From assembly GCF_958979055.1 (NCBI RefSeq), contig NC_084892.1:2497501-2561500 (forward strand): 64,000 nt of DNA. The letters run 5' to 3'. Origin of the DNA: Alnus glutinosa (taxonomy: Eukaryota > Streptophyta > Magnoliopsida > Fagales > Betulaceae). Positions within the stretch are counted from its first letter, which is position 1. Each line of letters opens with the position of its first letter. Positions 44,526 to 62,012 of the stretch are shown here, piece after piece. Under the pieces are notes generated by a model. The model saw nothing but the letters and a program-made list of their open reading frames with translations, was not told where the DNA came from and did no database searches. A program made the translations under genes and the position numbers.

Positions 44526-45456
44526 GTTGTATAGCCAAGAGTTGGGTGAAGAAATCAAAAGAACCGTTTGTCCCTAGTTTTTGCATGGGCTTAGTGCTTA
44601 GTTATAAAGAAATCGTTGAGAATTTGCCAGGTGTAGTACAATTGATCGTAACCATAAAAGGCCTTTGAAAGAACAGAGGCCATCTTTAAGACTGACCGAG
44701 TTTCAAGACTTTGTCTTCTAGGATTCTTCGATGTGATGCGAGTGAAAACACTTAAAGGAAGAGATGAGAGGGATTCTTCAAGAGTGTTATTTTCTGAGTG
44801 CTTTATTCTAGGAAGTTTTGTGAGTAAATGAGCACGTTCTTAATCATACAAAGCTGCCATTTGATGGGCTTTAAGTTGGAGAAGGGCAGCGAAGGAAAAG
44901 CAGAGTGCTGACCTCTTGTAACCACACGTAATGACTTATAGTCCTTTTTGCAGCGAGAACAGTTTATCAATAAGGTTGAGCTTACGTTATTGAGTCATAC
45001 TGTTTTCAGGGTTATTGTCATATCTGCAGGATTCTGCATTGCATTTTTTAACAAGGCATTCTCTTTGAAATCTATCCTCTCACGTTACAGACACTCTGGG
45101 TTGTATTTGTTGCACCAACAGGTATGTGGATCAAGTTTTGTCCATTGCACTGCTTGGATAAAAACATAAGCCTCAATCCTTCTATATGTAGCTTTGAGCT
45201 TTCTGTCAAGCAACTTTGCTGACACCCCTTATAGATATCTGTTTGACAAAAAAAAGAAAAAAAGAAAAAAAAAAAAGGATCTTGGAGTTGAATGGAAAAG
45301 ACAGGTTGAGTTGAAATAAGTGGTTCTTTTTCTTTATTTGATCCTGAACCGCACAACAAAGATTGAACCACTTGGAAAACTACCAAGCAACTGACAATAG
45401 AAGGTGAAGAAATTGGCTACAAGCCTACAAGAAGCATGAATAGAACCGAAGTAGAC

Positions 45457-49524
<4,068 letters not shown>

Positions 49525-49599
49525 TAATCTCTTTCTCGATCTCTCTCTATCTCAAAACTGAAACTTGTGGGTGGCTTAATTGGTATTGATAGAGAGAAG

Positions 49600-49625
49600 A
49601 GAGCTTATATATATGTATATATATA
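49600..49625 (-). promoter_or_regulatory. Probable TATA region of the subtilase gene
   Basis: On the minus strand TATATATATATACATATATA lies about 80-100 bp upstream of the start codon at 49524, followed by a CT-rich leader. The position fits a plant TATA box. AT runs are common here, so support is moderate. Confidence 0.45.
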
Positions 49626-50115
49626 TAGGTATCTCTGCTTCTGTACGTGATGATGCTACGTATTTACCCCTCTCTCTCTCTCTCTGTGTGCGCGAAAGGT
49701 ACGCTGAAGAATGAGATTTATTGACTGATCATGAGCAAAGGGGGAGAGGAGATAGTAATCTGTTTAAGATTTTGAGGATATGGTGGCTTAGATTTTGGAT
49801 CTTTTAAGTCCGGTGATGACCAGCTAGATTCATTCCATGTGTGAAGGGAAATGTGAGAAATGAAGTAATTAATCAAGCAAGAGACTTGTTCATCAATGCT
49901 TACTACTCCCTAAACTAGTGCCACTCATCCAGATCGATCTGCTAGTCCTGTTCAACATGAATTAATTACACAGCGTTTGTCTGCCAACGTTAAAACAGTT
50001 TCATCGGAGGGTTTAAACTGTAAATATATGTTTGGTCTATATAAGGTTGCGAAGTGAGCCGGATAAATTTACATGCCCAAGTATTACGAACAAAAAGATG
50101 ACGAAACACTCCCTA

Positions 50116-50126
50116 AAAAAAAAAAA

Positions 50127-50158
<32 letters not shown>

Positions 50159-50194
50159 CAAAAAAACAAAACAAAACCAAAACAAAACAAAACC

Positions 50195-50225
<31 letters not shown>

Positions 50226-50226
50226 T
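50116..50226. repeat. (AAAAC)n low-complexity array
   Basis: About 110 bp of A-rich pentamer/hexamer repeats (AAAAC, AAAACC, AAAAAC), preceded by a poly-A run. It gives rise to spurious Lys/Asn/Gln/Thr open frames. Confidence 0.9.
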
Positions 50227-50957
50227 TAAAAGAAAAATAAAAAATAAAAAACAAAAGAAGAAGATTAAAAAAAGAAAAAAAAGAGAGGACCTCCTCTGTT
50301 TTAATATATATATGTAATATGTATGTATATGTATATGTTTATATTTGTTTTTAACTATTTTTTATTTTTTATAATAAGTGACACTTATCACGATATGATG
50401 GGTGTTGATGTGGCACATAATGGATTTTATCAACTTTTTTTAATGGTAAAAACCATTTTATTTATTTATTTATTTACTTACCTCGTAGAGTGTTTTGTCA
50501 CTTTTTGAACCTTATAGGGCTATTTGTAACAACTCCAAACAACATGGATCAATTTTTCATTTTTCCCTTAATTGTAAAACATTATTAACATTACTCGACA
50601 CGCATATTGATATACACGTATATATGTTTGTATATATTCGTTTATATGTATATAAATTCCAATAAAGTCCTGTTAGCAAGGGTATTACAAGACTCTTACA
50701 GACTGATACGAGGTCGGTCTATAAAACATTTACTATTTTTACAAATTAAACTACCTTGTCATGGTTTATGTGGCACTTATCGCATTAGTCACTCAAAATG
50801 TAAATTGTCATGTAAAAATCTGTGTTAACACTACTTTTCAATTAATGTAAACTAGCACGTGAATATGTAAGAGTATTGCAGCAAAAGTTAAACTACCCCA
50901 AGAATTTTCCTTTACTTTTGGCCGTTCTTGATATTTCTTATCAGAGTTCATTTATTA

Positions 50958-51015
<58 letters not shown>

Positions 51016-51336
51016 TAAAAGGTGGTATAGGAGCCAAGATGATGAATCTTGTTTATCGCCCAACTCGCCACAAAGGAGCCTGCGTTTTCTACATTTCATT
51101 ATTTGACTACCTCCAGACGAACACTAAAGACACCATTAAACAATGGAAACCCGAAGTCAATAAAAGTGGAAAAACACACCTTTCTCGACTGCGCTTGTGA
51201 TAATATTTTCTATCTACATTGATTTCCTTTCTCTAAAATTTTATACAAAGATGTGATCTTCTGATTTTCGAGATCATTAATTATGATTAGACAAGGAAGA
51301 ACAAGAACCTCATCAATTTAACTGGTTGAAGTCATA

Positions 51337-52151
51337 ATCAACTAATCTGGTAGAGCTTCAAATAATTCCAGCAAATAGATGATGCTGCCGACGACAACTT
51401 CTATATTAATAACACTAGCTCGTAACCTGTATTATGCGCGGTTTCTTCCTTATAGTTCAATTTCATAAAATAATAAAAAAAAAAAAGGAAGAAGAGAAGC
51501 ATATAAAATATAGATAAAAAATGAAAACTGAAAAACACTAATATAATATAATAGGGACAAAAATTTCTTATAAATTGGTTTATAGGAAATTTTCTACAAC
51601 TCACATTTAAAAAAGACATGTATCATTTAAACATGTGAGAAACATATGTTTTTTAATTAATGCTATTAAAAAAGCATTTACGAAGTACATGCTATTTAAA
51701 TAACATATGCTTCTCACATTTCAAATGACACATGTCAATCTTATATGTGGATTATAAGAAATTTCCTACAAACCGGTTTATAGGAAATTTTTGTCCATAT
51801 AATAGTGTTATCTTTTTTGTATTACACAAAGTAATAAAAAAACTACTCAATAAACATAATACGCTAAAAAATCATCATGCTCCGTACAAAAAACAACCAT
51901 AGGAAACTCTCTCTCACCATCATTTTCTTGAATTTAGTGTAAAATTTACAAAAGATAAAATAAGTAATTTGAATGAAAAATAATATATTAATTACATAAA
52001 AAATAAAGAAAAAAAGAAGAAGAAAAATAATATATTATTCCATATACATTTCCGGTTCATATGAAATCAACTAATCAACTAATCTGGTTGAGCTTCAAAT
52101 AATTCCAGCAAATAGATGATGATGCCGACTACGACTTCTATATTAATAACA
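51337..52151 (+). repeat. 78-bp direct repeat, copies 737 bp apart
   Basis: ATCAACTAATCTGGTAGAGC through TTCTATATTAATAAC at 51337-51413 recurs at 52074-52151 with about five differences. The sequence between includes the MITE at 51555-51796. The origin is probably local duplication; it is too long for a transposon target duplication. Confidence 0.8.
51555..51796. mobile_element. Mutator-like MITE, 242 bp, with 9-bp target duplication
   Basis: Inverted ends GGACAAAAATTTCTTATAAA and TTTATAGGAAATTTTTGTCC match closely. An inner inverted pair is TGTGAGAAACATATG / CATATGCTTCTCACA. ATATAATAG flanks both sides exactly (51546-51554 and 51797-51805). Each arm also contains its own short hairpin around GGTTTATAGGAAATTT. 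No coding capacity. Confidence 0.88.
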
Positions 52152-52383
52152 TACAAATTACAATTTAGATACTTCCTAAGCTGGATACGATTCTAATTAC
52201 AAAAGCCCTCTTCATGCTTCCATTGCTGGTCCGGTCACCGCCGTTGCTGCAGAGCATGTAAGCAACAAATGAAGCCCATGCATGCATGCATACACATACA
52301 CTGACGCAGAATAAATTTGGGCAATTACATTAGATAGCCAGTAAATAACATGATTATATATATACATACATTAGGGACCCGTC

Positions 52384-55300
52384 TCATCTCTTCATGGCCA
52401 ATTTCTTATCGAAATCAGACAATACAATCTCCTGACAACGTACAAGTCCAGCGGCTCCACCATAGCACAACCATCTCTCACTACCCTTGTTCATGTTCCA
52501 CCTCACCCTATGCATCGCTACAGCTTTTGTGGGGAAAACTTCAATAGTCCGCTCTTCATCTTTTCTATCTTCTTTCCCCTGTGTTTTTAGTGGCTCTTCA
52601 TCTCTGCATACCAAGGCTAGGTCATCTCCTGAATTTTTCTTACCGCTACTTTTATTTGGTTTCTTTTCGCTCTTGGGATATGCTTCCTCAGGTCCCGATT
52701 CCGCACCTGGGTCATTGCCGTAACAAAGGGCTGTAACAAGATTGACAATTTGCTCAATCTTAGTGGATAAAGAAAAAGTTAGGGCTTACAAAATGCATGC
52801 GGTAATGTAATTGCCAAAACTTACCTACAGTTTGAGCATCTGTACTAGGACTTTTTGCCATCTTATCACTTGCTTTTTTAACCTGTCGTGACCCCAGTGA
52901 GAACTCCCGCAAGGATACAGAGGTGTCCACACTTTTGTTAAGTGACTTCTTTAATGGGAAAGGCGTATTTGGTACTGGAGTATTGATTGCGACAGTTGAT
53001 TCCTCTTCTGTTAGTGACCCACAAAGAAAATGCGGGGTCCGATTTCGCAAATGATCTTTGTCCACTGCTTTCCTAGTAAGCTGATTATAGACACAACACA
53101 ATCATATCTAAGAAAAGCATAGCAGCAGCTTGGAACAGCAAACAATTATTATATCATTCCTTCTAAAACTCTTTATGATAGAGGATATTAATTAGCAATT
53201 GGTCCCTTTTTGGCAACCACCAGACCAAAGCATGCGCTCTTCAGCAGAATAAACAGAATTGTGGATATTTACAGTACTACAAGACCCCCCCCAGTACATG
53301 AGCCTCACTCAAAAAAATCGTTGATTTGAATTATCATCACAGTCAGAAAATGTTGGACCTTCCAACTTGACAAGTTTTACTGATACATTCCACTAATTTC
53401 TCCACCCTCCACTATCAAGTATAACTAATCAGTTGGTTCAAGACATACATAAATGTAATATTTTAACATGTTAATCATTTAGGAAGGAAATTTTATTTTT
53501 GTTGCACATACCTACAATGTCCAATCCATGAATGTGCAAAAAGGTACCAAGCGAAACAAATACCAAAACTCATAAAGTGCAGAGTTCTCTCCAGAAATGG
53601 AAAATAATTAAGCATACATGACAACAAAGATGAGAAGAAAGATCTTAGCTAGTGAGACCTGTAAGGGAACAATAACTCACCTGGAAACGGAGAACTGTAC
53701 CATCCGCACTGCAATATGCAGCCATGCCTAAGATTTAAAATAAAAAATTCAAAATTGGTGGATAATTGATAAAAGAAATTTGGATTATTAGGAAGGCTGA
53801 CGGAGTTTTGCTTTGAGCATGAAAACTAGGTTTCCCAAGGTATCACCATATCTATTATTTACTGTGATACAGGAAAACCAAATGCACTTTTTACATAAGC
53901 TGAAATTCTATCACTTATTACGAAAGTCATATAAAGGCATAGGAGAGATACTTGTTAGATTGGGGTGAGGTTATGGAAAAATATTAGAAGGGGCTGGGGG
54001 AGTTCACTAGTCATACTAGATTTGAGGTGGGAGATGGCTCTAATATTACACTTTGGAATGACACGTCGTGTGGAGATCAGGCCCTCAAGGGAGCTTATCT
54101 AATTTTGTATAGTATAGCTCACATCAAGGATGCGTCTGTGGCGGATCATTTGAAGGTTTTTAGTGGCTCCCATCAGTAGAACATAAGCTTTATCAGAGCA
54201 GCTCATGATTGGGATGTCGAAGTCTTTGCTTCATTCTCAATTTGTTGTATTACTGTAGACCGGGCCAGGGAGGTGAAGATAAGCTTTGTTGGGTCCCTTC
54301 CAAGAGAGGATTGTTTGAGGTTAGATCGTTCAATAACATTCTTGTCCCTCGTGATGGTAATCATTTCCCTTGGAAGTGTATTCGGCGGAATAAGGTCTCT
54401 TTGAGAGTGGCATTATTTGCTTGGTCAACAGTCTTAGGAAAAATTCGCACCACGTATAACCTTAAGAAGTGACATGTCATTATGGTGGACTGGTGTTGAG
54501 AGGGTTGAGTGGCAATCCCCATACTGCACTAGTGTGGAGGATGATTTCATCCTGTCTTTTGTGGTATATTTGAAGGAAAATAAATAATATAAGTGTTGAA
54601 GACCGCGAGAGAACATTGACAGATTTAAAGTCCTTTTTCAATACTCTTTTCCACTGGGCAGCTACTTTAGACTATTCTTTTGTGTTTTATTTTTATGATT
54701 TTTTTACCCTTTCTTTCTTTCTAGTTAAGTGTTCATCATGTATACTTCTTGTGTACCTGAGTATTTAAAGATATTTCGATTACTTATAAAAAAAAATATT
54801 AATAATAATAATTAAAAAAAACAAAGATACCTGTTAGTCGTGACACTTGTACATTCCAAATAGCAAATGATGAACAGTAATAACTGTGCAGCCCTTGTTG
54901 TTTTGTCCCACCAAAGGGTTTTCCAGTGACAGGAGCATCATAGGCAGCCTTAACCAAGCTGAGGATTCTCATTGTTCCATCATCAAAGGATAGAATAACA
55001 CATCTAAAAACATGAAGAATGAATGCTTCCAAAGTGAGGAGAAAAATCAATTTTGACATAAGGAGCCTAATATTTGTTGAATCAATCATACAATACCTTG
55101 GATCTGGCAGCCAATCCAGACTATATATGATCCTTGGCACAGGGTGGAGGTCCCACAAAGGACGGAATGGATCACTGCAAACAATTTAAGTTTATAGCTC
55201 TTGAATATGGGATGCAATTAAACCACTACCCATGAATCAAACATATCAAAAAAAATTTTAAAAAAAAAATATTAATCCCACCATACTTACCGTAGGTCCC

Positions 55301-58300
55301 AAAACTTTAGGCCTCCGTGTCCAGCAGTAAGTATAACATTTGCACTCTCTGGATCACTGATAATCATAAACAACAACAAGAAACAATATTCCATCAAGCC
55401 AAATAACAGTAACAACAATAACTTTGGTTACATCAGAAATTTAGCCCCTTCTACACAATGCAACCTGTCCCCATTAAGAGGAGGATTTTAATTGTATATA
55501 ATCTTATCAGCAGGAATGGGATTCTAGTGAATTGGTGCTGAATAATCTACAAAATGACTAAAACGATAATTTAATGAACATCGGTCTTCTGGCATAACTT
55601 ACCTTTCATGTGGAGCCCAGGCAAGTGCTCTAATAGGAACTGTATCTGCACTGAAGCAAAGCAATGGCCTCGTATCTGCAGAGCAACAAGTTTCATTTAA
55701 CTTATATTGTGCCATAATTCAAAGCCTTTGAATTAACCATATTTAGATATTCCCCATTACCTTTCGAGGAACTGCTTGCTGAGAACTTCCATAAAGCAAC
55801 CTGAATATAAGGCAAACTTCTTTAGTTCTGATACCACAAATGAATTCAAAGTCACAAAGTAGCAGGATCTTTCAAAGTCGACAATGAAAAAAATGAAGCT
55901 GAAAAAACTAGCATCGATTTAATCAACAGTTGTTAATTGCAACCATACTAAACTAAGAATGTCTAAAGCAAACTATTTCCTAAATCCCAATCATGCAAAA
56001 GCTTGATAGCTGATAACCATCCCCCATATTGACTAGGAGACAATTTGAAGAAAAGAAGAAAAGGCAGAGTAAATAAATAATAAAAAGAACAAAATAATGA
56101 AATATTACTGTTCCATCGTGGCATCCAGCAAGCAGGTAATCATGAGGGGGTGAAGCCGACCATTCCACTGTTAGAGGGATGCTACATAACAGATGATGAA
56201 GTGCAGATTAGCTTTTAATTAAGATAAAGAAAATCAAATAACAATGTCAACAAAGACAGCTGCCTATAGTGATAATTGGAAATCATTACATTCTACATTA
56301 GTTAGATATGTCCAGCTAAAATCCTAAGCCCTCCATAATGATGGAAGTGGAGACCATGACCCCCAGAAAATCTCCTTTAAGGAACGCTTGTTGAAAGTCA
56401 AGCAACTCAGCATGCATTCCACACCATTAGGAAGACCTTTTTTTGGTAAGTATAGTAAAAGGAGAACATTCAACACCGTATGGAAAACCTGAAATCTATA
56501 CACTAAACAATACATAACATACAGACAAGATCCCCAAAGTAATCTAATCTAGGGGGCAGGTGTTTGTGTACATGTTAGACATGTCAGATTTCCAGATATA
56601 AAATAATGGGACAAGGATGTGCATGTTCTTCAACTCCTTTTATTCTTCCCTTTTCTGCTGCAGCAGGAACATTCCCTCAAGCTAAGATGCTGGCACGTAT
56701 CTTGCACCAATACTTGTGCCATACCATGCCAAACAGAGCACTTTAAAGTTAATAGAAACTTCACTTAATCCCCTTGAATTTCCATCGGTTTTGCAATCAA
56801 CCCCTAAAGCTAAAAAAACTTTCAATTAGTGTATCCAAATTAAAAAAAAATTGAAATGTCACCACTCCCATTAGGATTTTGGGGGTAAATCAGATGGAGT
56901 AGAGGTGAAATGTCCCCTATACCCATGTATTTAAAAATTATTTAATTTTTACATAATTAAAAACTCTCTTAAAAAAAAAAAAAAAAACCATAGAACCCAT
57001 GGCTTGGCCATGGGTCAACCCAGCAACAATTATTTTATTTTATTTTTATTTTTTAAAATTTTTAAACATGGGTATTTTGGCATGCTCCTTTAGCATTTAA
57101 CAGAATGGTGACATTGCAAATTTTTTAAAGTTTGATACACTAAATTGAGAGTTTTTTAACTTTAGGAGGGTGATTGCAAAATTGATGAAAGTTCTAAGGG
57201 GGTTAATTGAAGTTTTCCCTTAAAGTTAAGTGATCATATATACAGAGGCAGGGATACTGCAAACAGCTTTGCCTACTGTGCAACAAAGTGAACTTCAAGT
57301 AACCACGTGCTCATATATTTAAACAGTACATAGACATTGAATTCTAAGCAATATGTTTCTTAAATTTTTTTACCAACTCATATATCTATAGAAAGAATGG
57401 CTACCTCCCAATTCACCCAGGCTAGAATGGATAAACAAGTTTTCCAATCTTTCACTTAAAGAACATGATTTGCAGTGGAGACTACAGGAGCGAGTATGTT
57501 TTTATATTCTTTTGATCTGGAAATTCTAACCAATGAGTGCAACAAGCTAGGGACATTTGATTACAGCATTGCCAACAGAAAATGTGTCTACTTGTAAAGC
57601 CTGGTCCAAATGACAAAAGAGAACTTTTTGTTTCACTCCGGTAAACGTCCAAATTAATTATCAAAAAGGTATAACGGAACTACCTCTGTATGCCACCACA
57701 TTTCAACATTGAGCATCTGAATACAGGTTCCAGTTTTGCAAAACGAGGATCAGTTCCCTCCTGAAGAGAAGAAGAATAGATAACTTTCATTGTACGAGGA
57801 CGAGGAACCTCCCACCTGTTGATAAGTATGATGTTGGCATAAGAAGATACAAATTACAGTTTGTAATAAATAATATAGAACCATACAAGCAAGTAATTGG
57901 TGCAGAAAGAATGATGTAATATGTGATCAAGAATCACAAAAGGATACTGGTCAACACATAATTTATAAGTTTGATTTGTTGCAACACGCCAGTTGTACTA
58001 TGTCAAAGAGTAGTTTAATATTCAAACTAGGATAACATTTTCATATTGAAACTATTTCCATACCAAGTACAGTATTTGTGATTGGAGAAATGGTACATGC
58101 CAAAATCTAATGGTGGTTTTCACTATCATGTCAGGGATTGTGCACTTGGGAGTGCATGTAGCATTTCTCTTGTGCTTGTGTGTGTGTGCAAAATTTTTTG
58201 AAACCTCGATATGACACACAATGTTAATATATGCACCCTTCATCCATAATGTATTATCCCAGTATAAAACATAGATCATTAATTAAAAGGTCATCATGAA

Positions 58301-61300
58301 TGTTCCCTTAATAGAACCAAAAAGAAGAAATTGCAAAACCATCTACAAAGAGAATTGACAGATATAGACAAGAGAAGTGGAAACGTAATATTTACGAGAA
58401 CATAGAAACAACTGAAGCAGATGTCTTACACTTCCAGAGATCCGTTTCCCAGCAAGACAGCAAGATAGCCCATTCGATGCTTGCATTTGGAATCACATGC
58501 ATTAGAAGGCCGCCATTTCACATCCCATGCAACCTTTCCATTGTGAGCTAGGCATAATACAACTCTTGGCAGAGCAACATCCTTTGAAATCAAGCAACTA
58601 GCTGAGCTAATTCCCAGGGAACCATTGTGTGAGAAATTATCACTTGCTGCAGTTTCCTGTCCAGAGTTATGTTGTATTCGATGATCTGTAACAGAAGATC
58701 CCATGTCTTCGTTTTGTGCCAATAATTCTGGACTTATATTATCACCGCAACTCCTTGCCCTCTTTTTACTTTTCAATCTTCTGCCCTGCATAGGAGTCTC
58801 AACTGCTGGATTACATGCAGATGCCGCTTGCTCGTAACTTTTTTGTTTTTTACCATTCTCTTCTTGTACAGCGTGTTCTTGGGCATTCCCAGAAACCCAA
58901 TCTATAGCAAGCAATTCTGATGAATCTTCTGGGATTTGAACAGCAAGATCTCGAGCATACGGGTCATTGCAATCCAAATCATCAACATATTTTTCTATCT
59001 GGATCTTTCTCGGTCTTCCTTTAGGCCTCTTTGATTGAGTTGTTATGGCCCTGTCATCTTCTTTTGGCTTCTTTCTAGGTCTTCCTCTAGGCCCCTTCAC
59101 TAAAGTTGAATTTTCTTTCATGTCCCGATTGTTTTTAGGTCCCTGTTTTTGCTTTTTTGTTAGAGGTGGCACCTCTTCCTCATTCACACTGATGTTTAGA
59201 AGACACCATATCTGAACGACACCTCTACCAGTAAGTGAGGCACCTATCTTGTGATATGAAGATCCAGGAGGATGAGCAGCAACAGCAATAAACTGGAAAT
59301 CAAGAAAAAAAAATAAGGCAGTCACAAAAAAATGATTTAATATGAATAATCTAAATAAATTGTCACAAATTTTCTACATAAAATCACACTAGACAACATC
59401 TAAAAGCTGTAATAAAGGAATATATCTACTTCTCCTTTCATGTAAACAAAACTGAGAAAGTGCACACAAACACAGGGGCACAACCCTGATGATTATCTAT
59501 TCCAATATCAACCTTTTCAGAACGTACCATTACAAATGAAGATAAGCTACCTCGATGTAGAATCCCAAAGACCCTTTTGAAAAGTATCAATTACAACGCG
59601 CAACACGCAAAAAAACTGCAATAAATTAACTTTTACACGTACGCATAAAGGAAAATAAAGAAAAAGAATTACCTCACATTTGATATGATCCTCAGGCCTT
59701 TCATGAACTCTAGGGCACCAATCCAACGCCCAGACATGCCCTCCAACATACAGAACAAAGTCTTTGCTGCAGCAAGATCAATGTTTTTATTTATAATTGC
59801 AATATTACAATTGCACCAGCAAGTTTAAACTTGCATTTATTTATAAAAATTGCTAAATGTGAAAAAATGAGCAATAACATCATTAGCTAAAAAATAAGAA
59901 AAGCTAGAAGTCCCCATCCTTCTACTTGAGTTACATGTTGTGAAATAAAATATGTAATTGTATTACAGTATTCCATTGGAAGCAGCACTTAACATAGATA
60001 AAAGAACAAGTACTGAAACAAAAGAAACTCTTCAAACTTGCTACAAGAAGCCACAGCCCCAAAGAATTCTATTTACAAGAAAAGGAACCAACACAAAAAT
60101 CTACAATTACGATAGAGCAAGCCCCCCCATAACTGTGTGCAATACAAATACATGATTAAGGAAAGAAATAAGTATCAAGCATGAGCAATATCATATGATT
60201 AGAAAAAATTATATCCAGTAAGTCAATAGAGCGCCAAAAGATATTTTTAATTCTTCAACATCATACAACCAAAAAGAACTATCATCCTAAATCTGTTGAC
60301 ATAAGCAGTGGGGTAGTTACTTTTTGTGCCTGCACATAATTTACAAGAGGGTGACATATGCAATGCATTTGCTGACATTTTATATTCCTTTTTTGTGCCT
60401 GAAAAAAAGACCGGCACCATTTGAATAATCTGTAAGTACCTTTTTACACATGAACACATAAATTTTTTTTTTTTTTGATAAGTTATACATGAACACATAA
60501 ATCATGAAGGACGCTTAAGTAATTCAAAGAATCATCATACAAGATGGACACAACTTGACCACCATTCAACATGAATAGAGAGAGAAAATTTCAACATCAC
60601 GATCATTATCAAACTAGATGTTCATCGACAATTGTCTAAAGCAACCATCATTCGTAAGATTTGTATAACACACTTTCCAGCCATTCTCACAATCTGTTCG
60701 ACAATCAAACATGCAGAGAATTTTATGTTGCACACGAGTTTAAGGAGATACACAGGAATGTTAAGATAGTTTCCTCCGAGTGTCAGACATAAAAAAAATA
60801 TCACAGGAATTTTATATTCCTTTTTTGTGCCTGAAAAAAAGACCGGCACCATTTGAATAATCTGTAAGTACCTTTTTACACATGAACACATAAATTTTTT
60901 TTTTTTTTGATAAGTTATACATGAACACATAAATCATGAAGGACGCTTAAGTAATTCAAAGAATCATCATACAAGATGGACACAACTTGACCACCATTCA
61001 ACATGAATAGAGAGAGAAAATTTCAACATCACGATCATTATCAAACTAGATGTTCATCGACAATTGTCTAAAGCAACCATCATTCGTAAGATTTGTATAA
61101 CACACTTTCCAGCCATTCTCACAATCTGTTCGACAATCAAACATGCAGAGAATTTTATGTTGCACACGAGTTTAAGGAGATACACAGGAATGTTAAGATA
61201 GTTTCCTCCGAGTGTCAGACATAAAAAAAATATCACCATCTAAAAAGAAAAGTTCATTAAAACAACTTAAAAGTTTCACAGTTTATCCCTAAATCAGTGT

Positions 61301-61975
61301 CAACCCCATATTGTCCCCAGAGCTAAGTCCAAAAATAGTACCTGGATTCCGCAGATGTAGCATCCCCAGATGGTCCCTCCTTCTACAACAGTTTGCGAGC
61401 CAAATGATCATAAGAAAGGCTAATGGTACACACATACACACATAAATGTACGTATAAAAACAACTACTATAATTCCTTTCCTGATTGAAGTCACAAGTAT
61501 TTGTTTGTATAAAAAGAATCCCAAGGAAAAAAAGAACAGAAGATAACTTGTATAAAAAGAACAGAATCACCGCCCACCCCTTCCCCTATACCCCAAACTC
61601 CAAGGGGGAGAAAAAAAAATCTCATGTACCTTCGGAACAGTTGCAGAAGAGAATTGAGGTAATTTAATTCCACTAACAACATCTTTCCCTTCAAGGCTTC
61701 CCACTTCACAAGCAAACCTAACGGCTCTGGGTTCGTAATTAAAATACTTCCATTCTCTGCATAAATGCAATTCTAATTTACAAGTGAACATAACAAAACA
61801 TTCATAATAATACTAAACATGACAGGTTAAACATTGAATAATAATAATAATAATAAATACCTAAAAAGGAAAAAAGAACAAGAAACTTCAAAAGAAGAAG
61901 AAGAAGAAGAAGAAGAAGAGACCAACCACGGAATAGGATTTTAGTGATGTAGACTGAATTGTATCGTCTTTTGCG

Positions 61976-62012
<37 letters not shown>

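Larger units (their letters stand above)
49626..52383. other. Gene-free stretch between the subtilase and GTF3C2-like genes
   Basis: It holds an AAAAC-type low-complexity array (50116-50226), a 55-nt A run (50959-51013), a Mutator-type MITE (51555-51796) and a 78-bp direct repeat (51337-51413 and 52074-52151). A short open stretch at 51030-51200 after the A run (NLVYRPTRHKG) is unrecognised. The rest is AT-rich. No gene is supported. Confidence 0.6.

Noticed and set aside
50032..50229. Lys/Asn/Thr-rich open frame
   Set aside because: Translation of the AAAAC array.
50876..51200. Open frames through the 55-nt A run
   Set aside because: Poly-Lys artefacts. The part after the run (RPTRHKGACVFY) has no recognised family.
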